In this document: positions 34,003 through 43,149 of the stretch, piece after piece
How the letters are laid out: the number at the start of each line of letters is the position of its first letter
How positions within the stretch are numbered: position 1 is the first letter of the stretch
Assembly (NCBI RefSeq): GCF_900107675.1
Contig: NZ_FNRI01000004.1
Coordinates: 186,001 to 250,000, forward strand
DNA from: Alistipes timonensis JC136
GTDB taxonomy: Bacteria; Bacteroidota; Bacteroidia; Bacteroidales; Rikenellaceae
DNA: 64,000 bases
Direction of reading: 5' to 3'
Program-made: the position numbers and the translations under genes
Notes under the pieces: generated by a model
What the model was told of the DNA's origin: nothing
What the model saw: the letters and a program-made list of their open reading frames with translations, nothing else
Databases searched by the model: none

Positions 34003-35379
34003 ATGAATCAGTATCTCGTTGTTGGTATCGTCTTTTTGGTGGTAATCGCTCTTTTGGCGACCAACAAGAAATTGGTAGAAACGCTCAAGAATATCTACAA
34101 GATCGAGGAGCTGCGCAAACGTGTGATTTACACGATCGGGCTGCTGCTGGTCTTCCGCTTGGGTAGTTTCGTCGTGATTCCGGGCATCAACCCCAACGCT
34201 CTGGGCGAGGGGTCGGAGTTCGCCAGCCAGCTCGAAGGCAACGGACTGCTGGGCCTGCTGAACGTCTTCTCGGGCGGCGCCTTCGGCAACGCCTCGATTC
34301 TGGCGCTCGGAGTCATGCCGTATATCACCGCCTCGATCATCATCCAGTTGATGGGTATGATGATTCCGTATTTCCAGAAAATGCAGAAGGAGGGTGAGAG
34401 CGGCCGCCGCAAGATGAATCAGTGGACGCGCTTCCTGACGATCGGCGTCCTGCTCCTGCAGGGCCCGGCGTACATGGCCAACCTGTATCATCAGGTTCCC
34501 TCCGCCTTCGTCTACGGCAATTCGTTCGGCTTCATTGCCTATGCGACGACGATCCTGATCGCCGGTACCATGTTCATCATGTGGCTGGGCGAGAAGATCA
34601 CCGACAAGGGTATCGGTAACGGTATCTCGCTGATCATTATGATCGGTATCGTGGCACGTCTGCCCCACGCGCTGTTGGCCGAGGTCAACGCCCGTTTCCA
34701 GACGGCCACCGGTAGCGCCATCATGCTGATCCTCGAGCTGATCCTGCTGTTCCTTGTCTTCATGGCAACGATCGCCCTGGTACAGGCAGTCCGCAAGGTG
34801 CCTGTGCAGTATGCAAAGCGTATCGTCGGAAACAAACAGTACGGAGGTGTGCGCCAGTACATCCCGCTGAAGATGAATGCTGCGAATGTGATGCCTATCA
34901 TCTTCGCGCAAGCTCTGATGTTTATTCCGGCGCTGTTCTCCGGTACGGCCTTCGCGGCTGCTTTCAGCTCGATGACCGGTTTCTGGTACAACTTCACGCT
35001 TGCAGTGCTGGTAATCGCCTTCACCTACTTCTACACGGCGATTATCATCAATCCTCAAATGATGGCCGATGACATGAAGCGAAACGGCGGCTTTATTCCG
35101 GGAGTGAAACCGGGTAAGCAGACCGTGAACTACATCGACACCATCATGACGCGTATTACGCTTCCGGGTTCTATCTTCCTGGCGATCGTGGCAATTCTGC
35201 CCGCGCTGGCGATGAAGTTCCTGGGCATCCAGCAGGCATTCGCTTACTTCTACGGAGGTACGTCGCTGCTGATTATGGTGGGCGTGGTGCTCGACACTCT
35301 GAAGCAGATCGAGAGCTACCTGCTGATGCGCCATTACGACGGTCTGATGAAGACCGGCCGTATTCAGGGTCGTCATTAG
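34003..35379 (+). CDS. secY: Preprotein translocase subunit SecY
   Basis: 458 residues with ten hydrophobic helices. It is the channel of the Sec translocon in the inner membrane. Conserved points are the plug region after TM1, the PYITASIIIQL segment, and cytosolic loops with KFLG and the SerArg-rich end. It lies 22 bp after rplO and 31 bp before map. Confidence 0.98.
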   Translation: MNQYLVVGIVFLVVIALLATNKKLVETLKNIYKIEELRKRVIYTIGLLLVFRLGSFVVIPGINPNALGEGSEFASQLEGNGLLGLLNVFSGGAFGNASILALGVMPYITASIIIQLMGMMIPYFQKMQKEGESGRRKMNQWTRFLTIGVLLLQGPAYMANLYHQVPSAFVYGNSFGFIAYATTILIAGTMFIMWLGEKITDKGIGNGISLIIMIGIVARLPHALLAEVNARFQTATGSAIMLILELILLFLVFMATIALVQAVRKVPVQYAKRIVGNKQYGGVRQYIPLKMNAANVMPIIFAQALMFIPALFSGTAFAAAFSSMTGFWYNFTLAVLVIAFTYFYTAIIINPQMMADDMKRNGGFIPGVKPGKQTVNYIDTIMTRITLPGSIFLAIVAILPALAMKFLGIQQAFAYFYGGTSLLIMVGVVLDTLKQIESYLLMRHYDGLMKTGRIQGRH

Positions 35380-35410
35380 GAGTTTTCCGAAGAGTTCTTA
35401 AGCGAAGAGA

Positions 35411-36187
35411 ATGATATATTTAAAGACAGACGAGGAGATAGAGCTGCTCCGCGAGAACAATATCCTGGTGTCGAAGACACTGGCGGAGGTGGGTCGCCAC
35501 ATCCGTCCGGGTGTCACCACTAAGGAGTTGGACTCGATCGCCGAGGATTTCATCCGCGCGCACGGAGCAGTTCCCGCCTTCCTCGGGTATCAGGGATTTC
35601 CCGCTTCGTTGTGTATATCGGTAAACGAACAGGTGGTTCACGGTATCCCATCTTCGAAATGCGTCCTCAAAGAGGGCGACATCGTTTCGGTCGATTGCGG
35701 TACGTTTATGAAGGGGTTTGTTGGTGATTCGGCATATACGTTTGCCGTCGGAGAGGTTGCCGCGGAAGTAAGGCAGCTAATGGAGGTCACCAAAGAGGCT
35801 CTTTATAAAGGTACGGCGCAGGCCAAGGCCGGCAATCGCGTAGGCGACGTGTCGGCGGCCGTGCAGGAACACGCCGAGAGCTTCGGCTACGGCGTGGTGC
35901 GCGAATTGGAGGGACACGGACTGGGTCGCAAGATGCACGAAGACCCCGGTGTTCCCAATTACGGCGCACGCGGCAGAGGACCGCTGCTCAAAGAGGGCAT
36001 GGTCATCTGCATCGAACCCATGATCAACATGGGGACCAAAGCGGTAGTTTTCGAACAGGATGGCTGGACGGTCCGCACGCGGGACCGCAAACCGGCGGCG
36101 CACTATGAGTTCGCCGTTGCGGTTCGCAAATCGGGTCCCGATGTCCTGACGGACTTCAGTATCATTGAACAGGCAATAAACAACTAA
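35411..36187 (+). CDS. map: Methionine aminopeptidase, type I
   Basis: 258 residues. Removes initiator methionine. All metal ligands are present by count: Asp95, Asp106, His169, Glu202 and Glu233, plus the substrate histidine in VVHGIP. No N-terminal zinc finger, so type Ia. 6 bp before infA. Confidence 0.97.
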   Translation: MIYLKTDEEIELLRENNILVSKTLAEVGRHIRPGVTTKELDSIAEDFIRAHGAVPAFLGYQGFPASLCISVNEQVVHGIPSSKCVLKEGDIVSVDCGTFMKGFVGDSAYTFAVGEVAAEVRQLMEVTKEALYKGTAQAKAGNRVGDVSAAVQEHAESFGYGVVRELEGHGLGRKMHEDPGVPNYGARGRGPLLKEGMVICIEPMINMGTKAVVFEQDGWTVRTRDRKPAAHYEFAVAVRKSGPDVLTDFSIIEQAINN

Positions 36188-36193
36188 GACTCT

Positions 36194-36412
36194 ATGGCAA
36201 AACAAGCTGCTATTGAACGGGACGGGACGATCATCGAGGCGCTGTCCAACGCGATGTTCCGCGTTGAGCTGGACAACGGCCACGTGCTCACGGCCCATAT
36301 CTCGGGGAAGATGCGTATGCACTACATCAAGATCCTTCCCGGAGATAAAGTAAAAGTGGAGATGACGCCCTACGACCTTACGAAGGGGCGTATATCTTTC
36401 CGGTACAAATAA
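36194..36412 (+). CDS. infA: Translation initiation factor IF-1
   Basis: 72 residues of OB-fold. Recognised from KQAAIERDGTIIEALSNAMF and the end PYDLTKGRISFRYK. It blocks the A site during initiation. Confidence 0.98.
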   Translation: MAKQAAIERDGTIIEALSNAMFRVELDNGHVLTAHISGKMRMHYIKILPGDKVKVEMTPYDLTKGRISFRYK

Positions 36413-36430
36413 TTAGATTGCTTGAAAATC

Positions 36431-36547
36431 ATGAAAGTTAAAGCATCCATCAAGAAGAGAAGCGAGGATTGCAAGATTGTGAAGCGTAAAGGCAAACTTT
36501 ACGTCATTTGCAAAAAGAATCCTAAGTTTAAAATGCGCCAGGGTTAA
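36431..36547 (+). CDS. rpmJ: 50S ribosomal protein L36 (zinc ligands partly lost)
   Basis: 38 residues, too short for many ORF callers. It reads MKVKASIKKRSEDCK and ends PKFKMRQG. Zinc-type L36 uses three Cys and one His; here Cys14 and Cys27 remain while the first Cys is Ser11 and the His site is Phe33. It is therefore the zinc-independent form. 18 bp after infA and 37 bp before rpsM. Confidence 0.95.
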   Translation: MKVKASIKKRSEDCKIVKRKGKLYVICKKNPKFKMRQG

Positions 36548-36584
36548 TGTTTTTTAAACAAGTCAAAAAAGAAAAAGTATTTAT

Positions 36585-36965
36585 ATGGCACGTATAGTCG
36601 GTGTAGATTTACCGAAAAACAAAAGAGGCGAGATCGGCCTGACCTACATTTATGGTATCGGTCGTTCGACGGCTCGCAAAATTCTCGAGAACGCTGGCAT
36701 CAGCTACGATCTCAAAGTACAGGACTGGTCGGACGACCAGGTCGGAGCTATCCGTTCGACGATCGCCGACATGGGCATCAAAGTCGAGGGCGAATGCCGT
36801 TCGATGGTCCAGATGAACATCAAGCGCCTGATGGATATCGGCTGCTACCGCGGCATCCGTCATCGTCTGGGTCTTCCGGTCCGCGGTCAGTCGACCAAGA
36901 ACAACGCGCGTACCCGCAAGGGCCGCAAGAAGACTGTCGCAAACAAGAAAAAGGCAACGAAGTAA
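36585..36965 (+). CDS. rpsM: 30S ribosomal protein S13
   Basis: 126 residues. Recognised from ARIVGVDLPKNKRGEIGLTYIYGIG and RHRLGLPVRGQSTKNNARTRKG. It contacts tRNA and L5 at the top of the ribosome. Confidence 0.98.
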   Translation: MARIVGVDLPKNKRGEIGLTYIYGIGRSTARKILENAGISYDLKVQDWSDDQVGAIRSTIADMGIKVEGECRSMVQMNIKRLMDIGCYRGIRHRLGLPVRGQSTKNNARTRKGRKKTVANKKKATK

Positions 36966-36978
36966 TCTTTAGAGAATT

Positions 36979-37368
36979 ATGGCAAAGAAAACTGGAACAG
37001 TTAAGAAAAAGGTTGTTAAGGTCGGTGCCCTGGGCAATGTCTATGTACACTCCACTTTCAACAACGTAATCATCACCATCACCAACGAGGTGGGTGACGT
37101 CATCAGCTGGTCGTCGGCCGGTAAGATGGGCTTCCGTGGTTCGAAGAAGAATACTCCGTATGCTGCACAGACCGCTTCGCAGGATTGCGCGAAGGTCGCT
37201 TACGACATGGGCCTGCGCAAGGTGAAAGTTTATGTCAAGGGTCCGGGTGCAGGCCGCGAGTCGGCCGTGCGTACCATTCACGGCGCAGGTATCGAGGTGA
37301 TGGAGATCATCGACGTTACTCCGCTGCCGCACAACGGTTGCCGTGCTCCTAACCGCCGCCGCGTATAA
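36979..37368 (+). CDS. rpsK: 30S ribosomal protein S11
   Basis: 129 residues. The blocks YVHSTFNNVIITITNEVGD and TPLPHNGCRAPNRRRV identify it. It lines the platform near the Shine-Dalgarno cleft. Bacteroidota ribosomes use that region differently and often lack SD sites. Confidence 0.98.
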   Translation: MAKKTGTVKKKVVKVGALGNVYVHSTFNNVIITITNEVGDVISWSSAGKMGFRGSKKNTPYAAQTASQDCAKVAYDMGLRKVKVYVKGPGAGRESAVRTIHGAGIEVMEIIDVTPLPHNGCRAPNRRRV

Positions 37369-37418
37369 TTTCGGTGTGAGGTAAGGAATATTCAACGTTT
37401 TTTTAATAAGTTAAGACA

Positions 37419-38027
37419 ATGGGAAAATACATAGGACCTAAATCGAAAATCGCCCGCAAGTTCGGCGAAGCTATCTATGGTGCGGACAAGGTGCTCGAAA
37501 AGCGCAACTATCCTCCCGGACAGCACGGTCTGGCGCGCAAGCGTAAAAAGGTGTCGGAGTACGGCACGCAGTTGAGCGAGAAGCAGAAGGCCAAATATAC
37601 GTACGGCCTGCTGGAGAAGCAGTTCTCGCGCACCTACGAGCAGGCTGCCCGTATGGGCGGCATCACGGGTGAGAACCTGCTGAAGCTGCTGGAGTGCCGT
37701 CTGGACAACGTCGTTTACCGCTTGGGTATCGCCCCGACGCGTGCAGCTGCCCGCCAGCTCGTTTCACACTGCCACATCTGTGTGAACGGCAACGTCGTGA
37801 ACATTCCGTCGTACTCGCTGCGTGCGGGCGACGTGGTCTCGGTTCGCGAGAAGTCGAAGAGCCTGGAAGTGATCTCGGCATCTCTGGCCGGCTCGTCGAA
37901 GAGCCGTTACGCCTGGTTGGAGTGGGACAACGCTTCGATGAGCGGAAGGTTCCTCCAGCGTCCTGAGCGTGAGGAGATCCCCGAGAACATCAAGGAGCAG
38001 CTCATCGTCGAGTTGTACTCGAAGTAG
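37419..38027 (+). CDS. rpsD: 30S ribosomal protein S4
   Basis: 202 residues. An assembly initiator and, in many bacteria, regulator of the alpha operon. An S4 domain is present (RLDNVVYRLGIAPTRAAARQ). There are no zinc cysteines at the N-terminus, so it is the C-minus form. Confidence 0.98.
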   Translation: MGKYIGPKSKIARKFGEAIYGADKVLEKRNYPPGQHGLARKRKKVSEYGTQLSEKQKAKYTYGLLEKQFSRTYEQAARMGGITGENLLKLLECRLDNVVYRLGIAPTRAAARQLVSHCHICVNGNVVNIPSYSLRAGDVVSVREKSKSLEVISASLAGSSKSRYAWLEWDNASMSGRFLQRPEREEIPENIKEQLIVELYSK

Positions 38028-38048
38028 TAATCAAACAAATTCACTATT

Positions 38049-39041
38049 ATGGCAATATTAGCATTCCAGAAACCTGAGAAGGTTATTATGCTTGAATCCA
38101 CTTCGTCGTTCGGAAAGTTCGAGTTCCGGCCGCTGGAGCCCGGGTTCGGCAGGACTGTCGGTAACGCTTTACGTCGTATTCTGCTCTCCTCGCTCGAGGG
38201 TTACGCGATCACGACTGTCAAGGTAGCCGGTGTCGATCACGAGTTTGCCGCTATCCCCGGTGTGATGGAGGATATGTTGAACATCATCCTCAATCTGAAG
38301 CAGGTTCGTTTTATCCGCACAGTCGACAATCAGGATGCAGAAAAAGTATCCATTAACGTTGCGGGTGTGACGGAGCTGACTGCCGGATATATCTCGAATT
38401 ACCTGTCGTTCTTCAAGGTGCTCAACCCCGACCTGGTGATCTGTCACCTGGCCCCGGGCACCAAGATGCAGATGACGCTCACGATCGGCAAAGGCCGCGG
38501 CTATGTGCCCGCGGAGGAGAACGCTCCCGCCGAGAGCGAGTTCGGAACGCTTCCGATCGACTCGATCTTCACGCCCATTAAGAACGTGAAGTACTCGATC
38601 GAGGACTACCGCGTCGAGCAGAGGACCGACTACGAGAAGCTGAATTTGGAAATTACCACCGACGGGTCGATTCACCCCAAGGAGGCTCTGAAAGAGGCCG
38701 CCAAGATTCTCATCCAGCACTTCATGCTCTTCTCCGACGAGAAGATCACCGTCAACATGGAAGACACGAACGGTGCCGAGGAGTTCGATGAGGATGTTCT
38801 CCACATGCGTCAACTGCTGAAGACCAAGCTCTCGGACCAGGATCTTTCGGTCCGCGCCCTGAACTGTCTGAAGGCTGCCGACGTGGATACCGTGGGGGAT
38901 CTCGTGAAGTTGAACCGCAACGACCTGCTGAAGTTCCGCAACTTCGGTAAGAAGTCTTTGACGGAGCTCGACGAGCTGCTGACCTCGCTGAACCTGAAGT
39001 TCGGTATGGACGTATCAATCTACAAACTTGACAAAGATTAA
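38049..39041 (+). CDS. rpoA: RNA polymerase subunit alpha
   Basis: 330 residues. The N-terminal assembly domain has RPLEPGFGRTVGNALRRILLSS. A linker leads to the C-terminal domain with KAADVDTVGDLVKLNRNDLL and FGKKSLTELDELL, which binds DNA and activators. 4 bp before rplQ. Confidence 0.98.
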   Translation: MAILAFQKPEKVIMLESTSSFGKFEFRPLEPGFGRTVGNALRRILLSSLEGYAITTVKVAGVDHEFAAIPGVMEDMLNIILNLKQVRFIRTVDNQDAEKVSINVAGVTELTAGYISNYLSFFKVLNPDLVICHLAPGTKMQMTLTIGKGRGYVPAEENAPAESEFGTLPIDSIFTPIKNVKYSIEDYRVEQRTDYEKLNLEITTDGSIHPKEALKEAAKILIQHFMLFSDEKITVNMEDTNGAEEFDEDVLHMRQLLKTKLSDQDLSVRALNCLKAADVDTVGDLVKLNRNDLLKFRNFGKKSLTELDELLTSLNLKFGMDVSIYKLDKD

Positions 39042-39045
39042 TTAA

Positions 39046-39660
39046 ATGAGACACAATAAGAATTTCAACCACCTCGGCCGTCAGGCGGGACACCGCAAGG
39101 CGATGCTTTCGAACATGGCATCGTCGCTGATCATGCACAAGCGCATCGAGACCACCGTTGCAAAGGCAAAGGCCGTACGGCAGTTCGTGGAGCCTCTGGT
39201 GACCAAGTCGAAAGAGGACACGACCCACTCGCGCCGTGTAGTATTCTCGTACCTGAAACAAAAGGAGGCCGTTACGGAACTGTTCCGCACGATCGCCCCG
39301 AAGATCGCCGAGCGTCCGGGCGGTTACACCCGCATCCTGAAGACCGGTTTCCGTCTGGGCGACGCTGCCGACATGTGCATCATCGAGTTCGTCGACTTCA
39401 ACGAGGCTTATACGCTGGGCATCGCTCCGGCAGCCGCTTCGGAGGCGAAACCCAAGACGCGCCGTTCGCGCAAGCCCGCAGCGGCGAAGAAGACCGACGC
39501 TGTCGAGGAGGCTACCGTTGTCGAAGGCGGTGAGGCCAAGAAGGCCGCAGCGCCCAAGAAGGCGGCTGCCCCGAAGAAGCCTGCAGCTCCGAAAGCCGCT
39601 TCGGCCAAGGTTGCCGCTCCGAAGGTTGCCAAGAAGACCAACGTAGGCAAGAAAATGTAA
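39046..39660 (+). CDS. rplQ: 50S ribosomal protein L17 with long Lys/Ala tail
   Basis: 204 residues. The first roughly 125 are the normal L17 fold (HNKNFNHLGRQAGHRKAML and TRILKTGFRLGDAADM). The remaining 75 or so form a low-complexity tail rich in Ala, Lys and Pro with repeated AAAPKK units. Bacteroidota L17 proteins often have such tails. It is the last gene of the supercluster and is followed by a strong terminator. Confidence 0.96.
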   Translation: MRHNKNFNHLGRQAGHRKAMLSNMASSLIMHKRIETTVAKAKAVRQFVEPLVTKSKEDTTHSRRVVFSYLKQKEAVTELFRTIAPKIAERPGGYTRILKTGFRLGDAADMCIIEFVDFNEAYTLGIAPAAASEAKPKTRRSRKPAAAKKTDAVEEATVVEGGEAKKAAAPKKAAAPKKPAAPKAASAKVAAPKVAKKTNVGKKM

Positions 39661-39700
39661 CATTTCGATGATTGCGGCACTCCTGCCGTACATCGCTCGA

Positions 39701-39746
39701 ATCCCCGAACGGGACGTACTTCGGTACTGCCCGTCCGGGGATTTTT
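39701..39746 (+). terminator. Supercluster terminator with UUCG tetraloop
   Basis: Stacked stems ATCCCCG/CGGGGAT, ACGGG/CCCGT and GTAC/GTAC are capped by a TTCG loop closed by C-G. TTTTT follows directly. A strong intrinsic terminator 40 bp after rplQ. Confidence 0.92.
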
Positions 39747-39823
39747 CACGAAGCACGACATTTGCACCTCACGGATCGAAAATCAACTCCGATTTGAAAG
39801 GCATCTTTTGTCCGCCCATACCT

Positions 39824-39844
39824 GCCCCGGATAAAATCCGGGGC
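39824..39844. repeat. Perfect 9-bp hairpin
   Basis: GCCCCGGAT and ATCCGGGGC around an AAA loop. No T run on the plus strand. It may back up the upstream terminator or bind a regulator; the function is unknown. Confidence 0.55.
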
Positions 39845-39980
39845 AAATTGCGTTATGGTCGAATATGATCCGGCCGACCGCTCCGGAAGCTGGATTTGTG
39901 GGACGGACCGTAAAACAGGAGCCTTTTTCGATCGGCAGTACTAAAAATGAAAAATCACTTTTTTTGGGTATCCGCCCGAT

Positions 39981-40011
39981 TTTGCTATTACGAATTAATA
40001 TTATATCTTTG
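39981..40011 (+). promoter_or_regulatory. SusCD operon promoter
   Basis: TTTG (39981-39984), exactly 19 bp, then TATCTTTG (40004-40011). Both elements match the Bacteroidota housekeeping consensus perfectly. No ECF sigma/anti-sigma pair, hybrid two-component or SusR-like gene is adjacent. Confidence 0.88.
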
Positions 40012-40114
40012 TCACGACCTCTCCGGGCCGGATACTTGCCCGGAGTTTATAAAATTCAACTGAATTCCGATCTGCCGGAGCCGTTTCTCCGGTGGGTAGA
40101 AACGCTCCGAATCT

Positions 40115-43100
40115 ATGAAATTGCGACACCTGTTGCTGCTGTTGTCTGTGCTGATTTCCCCCCCCCTCCTGCTTGCACAGAATAGCGCTTCCAAACCCGG
40201 CCGGATAATAACCGGCAATGTCAAAAACGAGAAAGGCGAGTTCATTGTCGGCGCCTCGGTCTATGTGAAATCGACGCCCCGGATCGGTACTGCGACGGAT
40301 GCCAAAGGCGAATTCCGACTGCAGGGCATTCCGTCGGGCTCACAGACCATCGTCTTCACCTTTATCGGCATGATCCCTTTCGAGGTGGAGTATGCCAATC
40401 AGCGGGATATGCAGGTCGTGCTCAAGGAGGACGCCACGCAGGTCAATGAAGTGGTGGTGACGGGTATCTACAGCCGCGACAAGAACAGTTTCGCCGGTTC
40501 GGCGAAGACCTACACGGGCAAAGAGCTGCGGGCCATCGGAACGAAGAACGTCTTTCAGAGTCTCAAAACCCTCGAACCCGCTTTGACGCTTGTCGAGAAC
40601 CGCGCTTTCGGTTCCGACCCCAACCGGTTGCCCGATCTGGAAATCCGCGGCAAGACCAGTTTGGTGGGTGATCTCACCACCGAGTACGACAACACGGCCA
40701 ATCAACCGCTCTTCATTCTCGACGGTATCGAGGTGGAGATCGCCCAGATTCAAAACCTGAGTATGGATCGTATCGGCAGCGTCACGGTGCTCAAGGATGC
40801 CGCTTCAGCCGCCATCTATGGTTCGAAAGCCTCCAACGGTGTGATTGTCGTCGAGACGGTCAAGCCCGAACCGGGGCAGTTGCGCATCTCCTATACGGCC
40901 GACCTGCGGTTCGAGTTCCCCGACCTTTCGGACTACAACCTGATGAATGCCGGTGAAAAGCTCCGCTATGAAGTGTTGGCCGGACGCTACGTCGGCGAGG
41001 ACCAGGATCAGCTCGATGCGCTTTACAACTCGCGGTTGGCCGAGGTGATGCGCGGTGTGGATACCTACTGGCTTTCGGTCCCCCTGCGCTCGGTGCTGAA
41101 CCATTCGCACAGCGTCTATATCGACGGCGGCAGCGAGGCCATGCTCTACGGCGTGGGGCTGAATTACAGCGATCAGAAAGGTATCATGAAGGGCTCTGAA
41201 AAAGGGGTCACCGGCGGCAACATCAACCTCGTCTACCGTACCGACAAGCTGATCTTTTCGAACGACTTCAGTTTCGATTTCGTGAAGAGCGAACGCGAGC
41301 CCGTCTCCTTTTCGACCTTTGCTCAGGCCAATCCCTATTACCGCAAGTACAACGAAGACGGGGAAATCCCGGAGTTCCTGGAGCCTTATTCCGTGGCGCA
41401 GGAGTTCATCTACAACCCCCTCTATCAGCTCCGCAAGGTGGTCAACTCCGACGTGACGAAGGATCTCGGACTGCGTAATAATTTCACGGTCATCTGGCGT
41501 CCCGTGACCTCGCTGCAGGTCCGCGGGCGTCTTGCCCTGAACAAAACGATCTCTGAGCGTGAAGCGTTCAAGTCGCCCGCACACTCCGATTTCAACGGCT
41601 CGACCTCCAAGGGCTCCTACACGACGGAAAAGACCGACATGATGAGCTACAACGGTGATCTCACCGTCACCTACGGCCGGCTTTTCGGTCATCACCAGAT
41701 CAATGCCGTCGGTGGCTGGAATTTCAGTTCGCGCACGCAGAAGAATACCGGCTATGAGATTTTCGGATTCACGAGCGACCTGCACCAGAACCCCTCGTTC
41801 TCCGAGGGTTTCCAGCAGGGCGACAAACCGAGCTACACCGACCGTATCAGCCGCAGTACGAGTTTCTACCTCAATGGCAACTACTCCTACCGCAACCGCT
41901 ACCTGTTCGATGCCAGCCTGCGTATGGACGGGTCGTCGGTTTTCGGTTCGGAGAACCTTTTTACGACGACGTGGGCCGTGGGCGTGGGATGGAACATCCA
42001 CAACGAGGCGTGGTGCAAAGCCAAGTGGCTCGACCTGCTGAAACTGCGGTTCTCGATCGGTAACCCCGGAAACCAGAATTTCGATGCTTACACGGCTTCG
42101 GGAACCTACATTTACAACTCCGCTTACCAGAACCTCTTCGGGACCAGCGCGATCCTCGAGAAGTTCGGCAACCCGAATCTCAAATGGCAGAAAACCATCG
42201 ACAAGAACCTCGGTCTCGATGTCGACATCTTCGACCGCGTGAAGTTCTCCGTGGATTTTTACCACAAGAATACCGACCCGCTGCTGGCTCAGATCCCCGT
42301 GCCTCCGTCGCTGGGTACGACGCGCATCTACACCAATTTCGGCGGTCAGATTTCGAAGGGCTTTTCGGGCAGTCTCAATGTGGTGGTCATGAAACGGCAG
42401 TACTTGCGCTGGAGCGTGAACGCCTCGTTCAGTCAAAACAACTCGGAGTATCGCAACATCGGTGATAAGCTCGACTTTATGAACGAGAAGGGCAGCGCCA
42501 CGACCTTCAAGCGTTATTACGACGGCGCCAGCCCCGATGACATCTGGGCTGTGCGTTCGCACGGCATCGACCCCTCTTCGGGGCGCGAGGTCTTCATCCG
42601 CAAGGACGGCCGCTATACGTTCAAATACGACGCCAACGACGAGGTGGTGGTCGGCTCGTCGGCTCCCACCCTGGAGGGCGTCATCGGAACCTCGGTCTAC
42701 TACAAAGGCTTTTCGGCCAGTGTCAACCTGCGTTACAGCTTCGGGGCCGATGTTTTCGCTTCGGCGCTCTACAACAAGGTGGAGAACATCTCCGAAACGG
42801 CGCTCTACTACAACCTCGACCGGCGCGCGCTGAGCGACCGCTGGCAGAAACCCGGCGACAGGGCCCGTTTCAAGGCCATCAGCATTGACGATACTACGCC
42901 CATGTCCTCGCGCTTCGTGCTCCGGGAGAACTACATCGCCGGGGAATCAATCACCATCGGTTACGAAACCTCGGCCCGCTGGCTGCATGTCGTCGGCGTC
43001 AAAGGCGCTTCGTTCCGCTTCTATATGAACGATATCTTCCGCCTGGCTTCTTTCAAAGAAGAGCGGGGTACGGACTATCCCTTTTCGAAAAGTTTCTCAC

Positions 43101-43123
43101 TCTCGATCAGCCTGCGTTTCTGA
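40115..43123 (+). CDS. SusC/RagA-family TonB-dependent outer-membrane transporter
   Basis: 1002 residues. A signal peptide (about 1-21) is followed by a CarboxypepD_reg-like beta-sandwich (about 29-110), then the motif NEVVVTGIYS, a plug (about 118-230, ending SAAIYGSKASNGVIVVET) and a 22-strand barrel with a terminal aromatic, SLSISLRF. It imports nutrients captured by its SusD partner. It begins the operon. Substrate is not predictable from sequence alone; the protease downstream points to peptides or glycoproteins, as for RagA (inference). It has no N-terminal anti-sigma-interacting STN domain. Confidence 0.95.
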   Translation: MKLRHLLLLLSVLISPPLLLAQNSASKPGRIITGNVKNEKGEFIVGASVYVKSTPRIGTATDAKGEFRLQGIPSGSQTIVFTFIGMIPFEVEYANQRDMQVVLKEDATQVNEVVVTGIYSRDKNSFAGSAKTYTGKELRAIGTKNVFQSLKTLEPALTLVENRAFGSDPNRLPDLEIRGKTSLVGDLTTEYDNTANQPLFILDGIEVEIAQIQNLSMDRIGSVTVLKDAASAAIYGSKASNGVIVVETVKPEPGQLRISYTADLRFEFPDLSDYNLMNAGEKLRYEVLAGRYVGEDQDQLDALYNSRLAEVMRGVDTYWLSVPLRSVLNHSHSVYIDGGSEAMLYGVGLNYSDQKGIMKGSEKGVTGGNINLVYRTDKLIFSNDFSFDFVKSEREPVSFSTFAQANPYYRKYNEDGEIPEFLEPYSVAQEFIYNPLYQLRKVVNSDVTKDLGLRNNFTVIWRPVTSLQVRGRLALNKTISEREAFKSPAHSDFNGSTSKGSYTTEKTDMMSYNGDLTVTYGRLFGHHQINAVGGWNFSSRTQKNTGYEIFGFTSDLHQNPSFSEGFQQGDKPSYTDRISRSTSFYLNGNYSYRNRYLFDASLRMDGSSVFGSENLFTTTWAVGVGWNIHNEAWCKAKWLDLLKLRFSIGNPGNQNFDAYTASGTYIYNSAYQNLFGTSAILEKFGNPNLKWQKTIDKNLGLDVDIFDRVKFSVDFYHKNTDPLLAQIPVPPSLGTTRIYTNFGGQISKGFSGSLNVVVMKRQYLRWSVNASFSQNNSEYRNIGDKLDFMNEKGSATTFKRYYDGASPDDIWAVRSHGIDPSSGREVFIRKDGRYTFKYDANDEVVVGSSAPTLEGVIGTSVYYKGFSASVNLRYSFGADVFASALYNKVENISETALYYNLDRRALSDRWQKPGDRARFKAISIDDTTPMSSRFVLRENYIAGESITIGYETSARWLHVVGVKGASFRFYMNDIFRLASFKEERGTDYPFSKSFSLSISLRF

Positions 43124-43149
43124 TTCGAACCCCGAAAAACCGGATGCTT

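Larger units (their letters stand above)
39661..40114. other. Intergenic region between ribosomal cluster and SusCD operon
   Basis: 454 bp without a credible gene. It holds the rplQ terminator (39701-39746), a second perfect hairpin (39824-39844) and the SusC promoter (39981-40011). About 100 nt of untranslated leader would precede the SusC start. A short open frame here has no recognisable features. Confidence 0.7.
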
